Source: JBQKLI01 sp012798975 (GTDB taxonomy: Bacteria; Bacillota; Clostridia; Tissierellales; Peptoniphilaceae). Taken from it: DNA of 64,000 nucleotides. This document shows, in pieces, positions 59,808-64,000 of the stretch (position 1 is the first letter of the stretch; each line of letters starts with the position of its first letter). The notes beneath the pieces were generated by a model. The model did not search any database. It saw only the letters and a program-made list of their open reading frames with translations, and was not told the DNA's origin. The stretch lies in contig NZ_JBQKLI010000002.1 in assembly GCF_052116305.1 (NCBI RefSeq), positions 1 to 64,000 of the forward strand. The letters are read 5' to 3'. The position numbers and the translations under genes were made by a program.

Positions 59808-59838
59808 AACAATATAACGCCTTAATGCTGATTTCCCT
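59788..59838 (-). terminator. Terminator upstream of the pilus operon
   Basis: A perfect 12-bp stem AGGGAAATCAGC/GCTGATTTCCCT (59794-59805 with 59827-59838), 21-nt loop, then TTATTTT on the minus strand. It ends the threonine-synthase-like/membrane gene transcript. Confidence 0.8.
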
Positions 59839-59869
59839 CTCATTTCTACTGCCAGCAGACACTGCCGCC

Positions 59870-60232
59870 TCAGGTATTGGCTGCAGAAGTCAGGAGGAAC
59901 CATTGAACCATTAGAATAAAAAGGATCATTGCAGCAAGATGATTGTATCCGTCGAAATCTTTTTTATTCCATTTAGAAAAACCGATTACAAGAAGTCCTG
60001 AAAAAAGCATCCCCAATACAATCCCCAACACTCCTCGTATTCCCTGCTAATTAACGAAGGGAAGTATCCTCACTATGGAAGGAAAAAAACCAAAACCGCT
60101 TAAAATGCATATCCCTATAAAATAGATACGGTCATTTCGAAAGAACAATACTTTTTTCTCAAAGGTCATCAGCCCATACAATACAAAAGCCCCAATTCTA
60201 AAAATATTTCCCAGCTCTAATAAAACATTCAT
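59870..60232 (-). pseudogene. Small membrane protein gene interrupted by an in-frame TAG
   Basis: From the ATG at 60232 the frame reads 61 codons to a TAG at 60047-60049, then continues in the same frame for 58 sense codons (QGIRGVLGIVLGMLFSGLLV...) to TGA at 59870-59872. Together this is a 119-residue protein with four hydrophobic segments. CAG to TAG at codon 62 explains the break (the next codon is CAG). Readthrough, or restart at the GTG of GVLGIV preceded by GAGGA, is possible. No family recognised. It starts one base after the threonine-synthase-like gene, so it is co-transcribed. Confidence 0.65.
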
Positions 60233-60233
60233 A

Positions 60234-61316
60234 TTATTTCCCTTTTAATCCTGCACCGCAAAGGGAGATTAAACATTCACCGATTTCAAATTCTTTCTGA
60301 TGTTCTAAATAGGCTCCGTATACCGCAGCTGTAGTCGGTTCTGTATAAGTTCCTTTTTGTGCTAAAAGAGACTGTGCTTTGCCGATAATATTCTCGGAAA
60401 CCGTTAAAAACTGCAGCTGATGCTTTTTCGCATATTTTAAAATCTCTTCCCCTCTTAAAGGAATTCCGATAGCGATCCCTTCTGCTTTTGTTTTTTTAGG
60501 AATGATTTTAGCCGGAGCATTCAGCCCTTCTTTTGCAGCCCTTTCAAGAGGATTGCAGCCTTCGCTTTGCACAGCGTAGATTTTCGGCATTTTTTCAATC
60601 AAGCTGCTTCTTTTTAAATCTTCTAATCCTTTCATAATCCCTAAAAACAGTGTTCCGTTTCCTACAGGAATCATAATATTGTCTGGAATCCGCTTTAACT
60701 GCTCGAAAACTTCATAGATATATGTTTTCGTTCCTTCATAAAAGAAAGGATTATATACATGGCTTGCATAAAAGATCTGTTCCTTTTCTGCTTTTTCCCG
60801 AGCCGCTTCTGCGCAATGATCTCTGGAGCCCGGTATGATATCAACTTTTGCTCCATTGCTTTCAATCATTTCTATTTTCTTTGGAGAAGTCCCTTCTGGA
60901 ACAAAGATATTGCATTGTATACCGGCTTTTGCAGCATAGGCTGCGATACTATTGCCCGCATTACCGCTGCTATCCTGAATCACTTCTTCTATCCCCAACC
61001 TTTTGCAATGGGCTATCAAGGCTGCTGCTCCACGATCTTTAAAAGACAATGTCGGCATCATATAGTCCATTTTAAACAAAAGATCCCCGTCTTTTACAAT
61101 ATCCGTCATCCCTTCTCCTAAGGTGATTTCTCTCCACTCTTCTCCTTCTAACGCCATAAACCTATGATATCGAAATTGATTCCATACACTTTGATCTATA
61201 TCCTCTTTTTTTAGAATAGGCTCATATTCTAATATCCACAACCCGCCGCATTCGCACTGAAAGGATTTTGTACTGACCTTTTTCTCATGTCCGCATTTTC
61301 CGCATCTATATTTCAT
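60234..61316 (-). CDS. Threonine synthase-like PLP enzyme with N-terminal zinc ribbon (second paralogue)
   Basis: A 360-residue fold-type II PLP enzyme. The N-terminal zinc ribbon has CGKCGH..CECGG (about residues 5-25); the PLP lysine is in PTLSFKDRGAA (about 96), then SSGNAGNSIAAYAA and the phosphate loop PVGNGTLFLG. This is the type I (short) threonine synthase pattern, different from thrC at 26 kb. It may be a second threonine synthase or act on another phospho-amino acid or diamine. TAAGGTGAAGT precedes the ATG; a terminator lies 12 bases upstream. Confidence 0.85.
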   Translation of the reverse strand: MKYRCGKCGHEKKVSTKSFQCECGGLWILEYEPILKKEDIDQSVWNQFRYHRFMALEGEEWREITLGEGMTDIVKDGDLLFKMDYMMPTLSFKDRGAAALIAHCKRLGIEEVIQDSSGNAGNSIAAYAAKAGIQCNIFVPEGTSPKKIEMIESNGAKVDIIPGSRDHCAEAAREKAEKEQIFYASHVYNPFFYEGTKTYIYEVFEQLKRIPDNIMIPVGNGTLFLGIMKGLEDLKRSSLIEKMPKIYAVQSEGCNPLERAAKEGLNAPAKIIPKKTKAEGIAIGIPLRGEEILKYAKKHQLQFLTVSENIIGKAQSLLAQKGTYTEPTTAAVYGAYLEHQKEFEIGECLISLCGAGLKGK

Positions 61317-61328
61317 ACTTCACCTTAC

Positions 61329-61357
61329 AAAAAAATCTAATGGCTTCCCATTGGATT
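61329..61357 (-). terminator. Terminator between the 61.4-kb gene and the threonine-synthase-like gene
   Basis: A 10-bp stem AATCCAATGG/CCATTAGATT (one wobble) with a GAAG loop and seven T on the minus strand, ending 12 bases before the next ATG. Confidence 0.85.
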
Positions 61358-61365
61358 TAAAAATT

Positions 61366-61938
61366 TTATTTAGCATCTTCTTTTAAATATTCTTTTGCCC
61401 AATCAAGATCTTCTTTAATATAAGCCATATACTTGTTAATCTCGTTAATTAAGCGGTTTTTAGAAGATTCTTCCTCGGAACCTGTCGAATAAATACTGAT
61501 TTTTCCCCCATCTTCTAATTTGATTTCAAAATAATATTTAGAATATAGATCTTCCTTAACATTTCCTTTGAAAAGTTCCACATTATCTTTTTCTAAAACT
61601 TTTTCAAAAGAATAGATTTTACCGTTAAGATCTCTTCTTGACACCATTTCTACTTCCGGTTCTTCGTTATCATTAAGAATATCAAAACAAGTTTGGCTCC
61701 AAACTGGAATATTATTATAGTATTCATCCATTTGTTTTTCGATATCAGAAACTACTTCTTCTTTAGAATTACCTTCTGCGCTGATAACGAAACGAGAATA
61801 TGGATTTACCTCAAAGAAAAATTCATAGTTGAATTTTGAATCAGAATTATCGATATCCGTAAATACTGAAACTGTTCTAATTCTACCATAAGGCACAACT
61901 TTTCTGCTGTTCTCTGCAATCATATGTGATCCTGCCAT
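61366..61938 (-). CDS. Conserved hypothetical protein, no recognised domain
   Basis: A 190-residue acidic soluble protein starting MAGSHMIAENSRKVV; the ATG at 61938 has GAAGGGG nine bases before it, unlike the ATG at 61956. No signal peptide, membrane segment or catalytic motif is visible. The middle is rich in Asp/Glu/Lys, with alternating strand-helix character (FEVNPYSRFVISAEGNSKEE). It has its own extended -10 promoter (TGATATACT, 61998-62006) and a terminator, so it is monocistronic. Function unknown. Confidence 0.75.
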   Translation of the reverse strand: MAGSHMIAENSRKVVPYGRIRTVSVFTDIDNSDSKFNYEFFFEVNPYSRFVISAEGNSKEEVVSDIEKQMDEYYNNIPVWSQTCFDILNDNEEPEVEMVSRRDLNGKIYSFEKVLEKDNVELFKGNVKEDLYSKYYFEIKLEDGGKISIYSTGSEEESSKNRLINEINKYMAYIKEDLDWAKEYLKEDAK

Positions 61939-61997
61939 GATACAACACCCCTTCATATAATAATTTATTTTTGTAGATAATTTATCTTACTTCTTAC

Positions 61998-62006
61998 AGT
62001 ATATCA
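61998..62006 (-). promoter_or_regulatory. Extended -10 promoter of the 61.4-kb gene
   Basis: TGATATACT on the minus strand; the -35 region is weak (TTTTAA). Confidence 0.5.
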
Positions 62007-62066
62007 TATGTCAGAAAATTTAAAATGCTCTTTTTACTGTTCCTCTCTTTTAAGACTCTATTGTGA

Positions 62067-62096
62067 TTGACAGGATGTATCTGGGAAATATATAAA
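62067..62096 (+). promoter_or_regulatory. Promoter of the pyridoxamine-oxidase-like gene
   Basis: TTGACA (62067-62072), 18 bp, TATAAA (62091-62096), 36 bp before the ATG. Confidence 0.7.
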
Positions 62097-62132
62097 ATAG
62101 ATAGAATGGATAAAAAGAATAAGGAGGGCATG

Positions 62133-62525
62133 ATGAAAAAAGCAGCTTTAACGGACTTAATAAAAAGAGAAGATGTAGTGTTTTTCAATTTCGTAGATCA
62201 TGGAAATCTCTATTCCAGACCGATGACAGTACACGATAATAAGGATGGCACCATTTTCTTATTAACTTCAAGAAATTCTGAACTGTATCTTCTATTACAA
62301 ACATTAACTATCGTCAATTTGACTTTAACAAAAGAGAATACTTTTCTTGTATTGCAGGGAAAATATACTTGGAGCCAAGACAAAAAACTAATAGACGAGT
62401 ATTGGGATGAAATGGCAGAACAATTATTAAAATTACCGAAAGATGATTCATCTGTGACTGTGGTTCAGTTTAAAGTCGAAGAATTCCATTACTGGAAAAC
62501 TCCTACTGAAAAATCAGCAGAATAA
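62133..62525 (+). CDS. Pyridoxamine 5'-phosphate oxidase-fold flavin-binding protein
   Basis: A 130-residue split-barrel protein, starting MKKAALTDLIKREDVVFFNF. The ...GNLYSRPMTV... and DGTIFLLTSRNSE... segments are typical of the PNPOx-like family of small FMN- or F420/heme-binding proteins. An earlier in-frame start at 62067 is inside the promoter; AAGGAGG stands five bases before the ATG at 62133 (62130 is also ATG). General stress or B6-related roles are known in relatives; true function unknown. Confidence 0.85.
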   Translation: MKKAALTDLIKREDVVFFNFVDHGNLYSRPMTVHDNKDGTIFLLTSRNSELYLLLQTLTIVNLTLTKENTFLVLQGKYTWSQDKKLIDEYWDEMAEQLLKLPKDDSSVTVVQFKVEEFHYWKTPTEKSAE

Positions 62526-62540
62526 TACATATTTTTTCAT

Positions 62541-62573
62541 AAAGAAAGAGTCTTAAAAGGCTCTTTCTTTTTT
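62541..62573 (+). terminator. Terminator of the pyridoxamine-oxidase-like gene
   Basis: AAAGAAAGAG/CTCTTTCTTT, a 10-bp stem with short loop and following T run. Confidence 0.85.
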
Positions 62574-62655
62574 GAATTTCTCTCATGGGTAAACGGTCAT
62601 AAATTAGGGTATTATTATAACGAATTAGTACTAGAATGATTGAAAGGAGATTTTT

Positions 62656-63219
62656 ATGAAAATAGCAACATGGCAAGAAGTATTAGATTTCTGGTTTGAT
62701 CCGGAACACATTCCGCTGCAGTTTGAAGAAAACAATGAATTTGACGAAAAAATCAGAGCAAATTTTTTAGACACATGGAAAGCTGCCTCCGAAGGGCTGC
62801 TTGTAGAGTGGAGAGAAAATGTAAGAGGGAGATTAGCTGAAATCATTGTACTAGACCAGTTCTCAAGGAATCTGTGGCGAGAGGATATCCGAACTTATAC
62901 ACAGGATAAAATGGCAATCGCTTTAGCTCAAGAGCTGGTAACACATCCCTTGTACGGCGAGTTGGAAATGGAAGAAAAACATTTCGCAGTGCTTCCCTTT
63001 ATGCATTCCGAGTCCTTGGAGCTCCATGACTGGGCGATGCCTTATTACGAACAAATCGGCGATGAGGATCTCCTATGGTTTGAAAGAAAACACCGTGAAG
63101 TATTGGAAAAATTTGGCCGTTACCCTTATCAAAACGATGACCTGGGAAGAGAGTCGACTCCAGAGGAAATCGAAATTCTAAAAGAGAAAAAAGGTCATTT
63201 TTACGACAAAGAAAAATAA
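62656..63219 (+). CDS. DUF924-family protein
   Basis: A 187-residue soluble protein with the DUF924 marks EVLDFWFDP (about 8-16), VRGRLAEIIVLDQFSRNLWR, and the C-terminal FGRYPYQNDDLGRESTPEE. Relatives look like tetratricopeptide-type folds, function unknown. Monocistronic; GAAAGGAGATTTTT precedes the ATG and a bidirectional terminator overlaps its stop. Confidence 0.93.
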   Translation: MKIATWQEVLDFWFDPEHIPLQFEENNEFDEKIRANFLDTWKAASEGLLVEWRENVRGRLAEIIVLDQFSRNLWREDIRTYTQDKMAIALAQELVTHPLYGELEMEEKHFAVLPFMHSESLELHDWAMPYYEQIGDEDLLWFERKHREVLEKFGRYPYQNDDLGRESTPEEIEILKEKKGHFYDKEK

Positions 63220-63243
63220 AGCGCATGAAAGCGCTTTATTTTA
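63218..63243. terminator. Bidirectional terminator between convergent genes
   Basis: AAAGCGC-atgaaa-GCGCTTT with T-rich flanks on both strands; serves the DUF924 gene and the GIY-YIG gene. Confidence 0.8.
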
Positions 63244-64000
63244 TTTCCGTTAAATGTTCTTGCTCATAAGAACTTATAAAATGATAGACTACCCTTTGAA
63301 GTTTTATTCTAAGCTTAGGATCTTCTATCCTTTCCTCCAACTGAATGTTCTGATACCTTCCATTTATAAGAAAACAGCTTTCTTCTATAATTCCATGCCG
63401 CAGATAAAATATTTTCTGCCCCTCTTCTATCTGTATAATTAAAAAATACTCTTTACGGATAAACCTCGAAAATTCATGGACTTCTCTTTCCAGATTTTTT
63501 AATGATTGAATTAAATCTCGATAAAAAGCTGCCCTCTCAAAATGAAAGGAAGCGGATGATTCTCTCATTTTGTTTCCTAAAGTCTCTAAAAACAGTTCAT
63601 ACTCGTCCGGATTTTGAAAACAGTCTTTTAGAACTCTCCTCGTCTGTTCTAATTCTATTCCAGAATTTCTTACAGGTATCGGAGAATAAAAGAAAATATA
63701 ATTTCCATCTTGTTTATGAATCGGATATAAACAAGATAGATCGCTTATAAGCCTCTTTAAACTATGGAAGTTTTTAAGCGGACCTACCGTTTCTTCAGAT
63801 TTGGTATAACTAATGCTAAGGGGCTCTTTTTTATTCTCAAAAGACAAATACAATCCCCTTCTAGATCTTTTCATCTGACTGTTATAAAAAGGCTGCAGTA
63901 AATGTATCTTTCTGCATTCTAAATAACGGGCTTCTAAGTCTGTGTCCGTTCTGGTAATGGCAATATCTTTTATAAAAGGCTGCATATTTTTAGCTTTATG
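63236..64000 (-). CDS. GIY-YIG nuclease with UVR motif (UvrC/Cho-like), 5' end cut by the window edge
   Basis: The frame is open to the right edge: before the first internal Met it reads HKAKN, which matches the KAKNL segment of a GIY-YIG domain, so the ATG at 63985 is not the start. Visible: the end of the GIY-YIG domain (IKDIAITRTDTDLEARYLEC..I...QPFYN), a middle region, and a UVR motif (SASFHFERAAFYRDLIQSLK) at about 155-175 of this part. The usual UvrC HhH and RNase H-like domains are absent, so it resembles the shorter Cho-like proteins. Probable DNA repair nuclease. Confidence 0.8.
   Translation of the reverse strand, partial: HKAKNMQPFIKDIAITRTDTDLEARYLECRKIHLLQPFYNSQMKRSRRGLYLSFENKKEPLSISYTKSEETVGPLKNFHSLKRLISDLSCLYPIHKQDGNYIFFYSPIPVRNSGIELEQTRRVLKDCFQNPDEYELFLETLGNKMRESSASFHFERAAFYRDLIQSLKNLEREVHEFSRFIRKEYFLIIQIEEGQKIFYLRHGIIEESCFLINGRYQNIQLEERIEDPKLRIKLQRVVYHFISSYEQEHLTEIK

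Overview
The window looks like a chromosomal segment of a low-GC, Gram-positive anaerobe of the class Clostridia. The evidence is AT-rich DNA with strong AAGGAGG ribosome-binding sites, TTGACA/TATAAT promoters with 17-bp spacers, a T-box leader on arginine genes, a SCIFF ranthipeptide pair, QueH and QueT, and a typical S10-spc-alpha ribosomal cluster. I cannot name the genus from the partial 16S.

Layout. 1-402 is the 5' part of a 16S rRNA gene running left out of the window, with its promoter and two tandem terminators behind it. 897-2243 is an L,D-transpeptidase. 2345-17124 is the whole S10-spc-alpha cluster on the minus strand (rpsJ to rplQ, with secY, adk, infA and rpoA). map is absent between adk and infA. 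rpsD has moved to the far end, with its own promoter and terminator. 17.5-20.4 kb is argG-argH under a T-box. 20.4-26 kb holds a glycan polymerase, an orphan oligopeptide-binding lipoprotein and a CWB2/NlpC-P60 wall hydrolase. 26-31.4 kb on the plus strand is thrC-thrB, then a SCIFF peptide (28427-28576), its radical SAM maturase and an overlapping Orn/Lys/Arg decarboxylase-fold gene. 31.4-33.3 kb and 36.3-38.9 kb are two GntR(YtrA-type)-ABC modules. They flank a DUF937 gene, a glycosyltransferase and wecB. 39.3-48.3 kb holds guanine salvage (guanine deaminase and an NCS2 permease), queH, lipA-lplA, two class-C26 glutamine-amidotransferase-like hydrolases with a PPC-domain protein, a preQ1-type riboswitch with queT, and a 2-hydroxyacid dehydrogenase. 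48.5-50.4 kb has an iron-sulfur flavoprotein-like gene and a frameshifted nitroreductase beside an HxlR regulator. 50.5-54 kb is comM, a moaC-MOSC fusion and moaA. 54-59.7 kb is a compact type IV pilus/pseudopilus operon. 59.8-64 kb holds a membrane gene broken by an amber codon, a second threonine-synthase-like gene, two conserved small proteins and the edge of a GIY-YIG/UVR nuclease gene.

The most interesting parts are the seven-cysteine SCIFF peptide with its intercistronic terminator and coupled PLP enzyme, the rewired alpha operon (relocated zinc-free S4, structured new leader before rpoA), promoters that overlap the terminator hairpin of the preceding unit, and two freshly broken genes (one-base homopolymer change; in-frame TAG). 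I see no mobile element, phage, CRISPR array or defence island. Starts, promoters and RNA structures were read by eye. No database search or folding was run.
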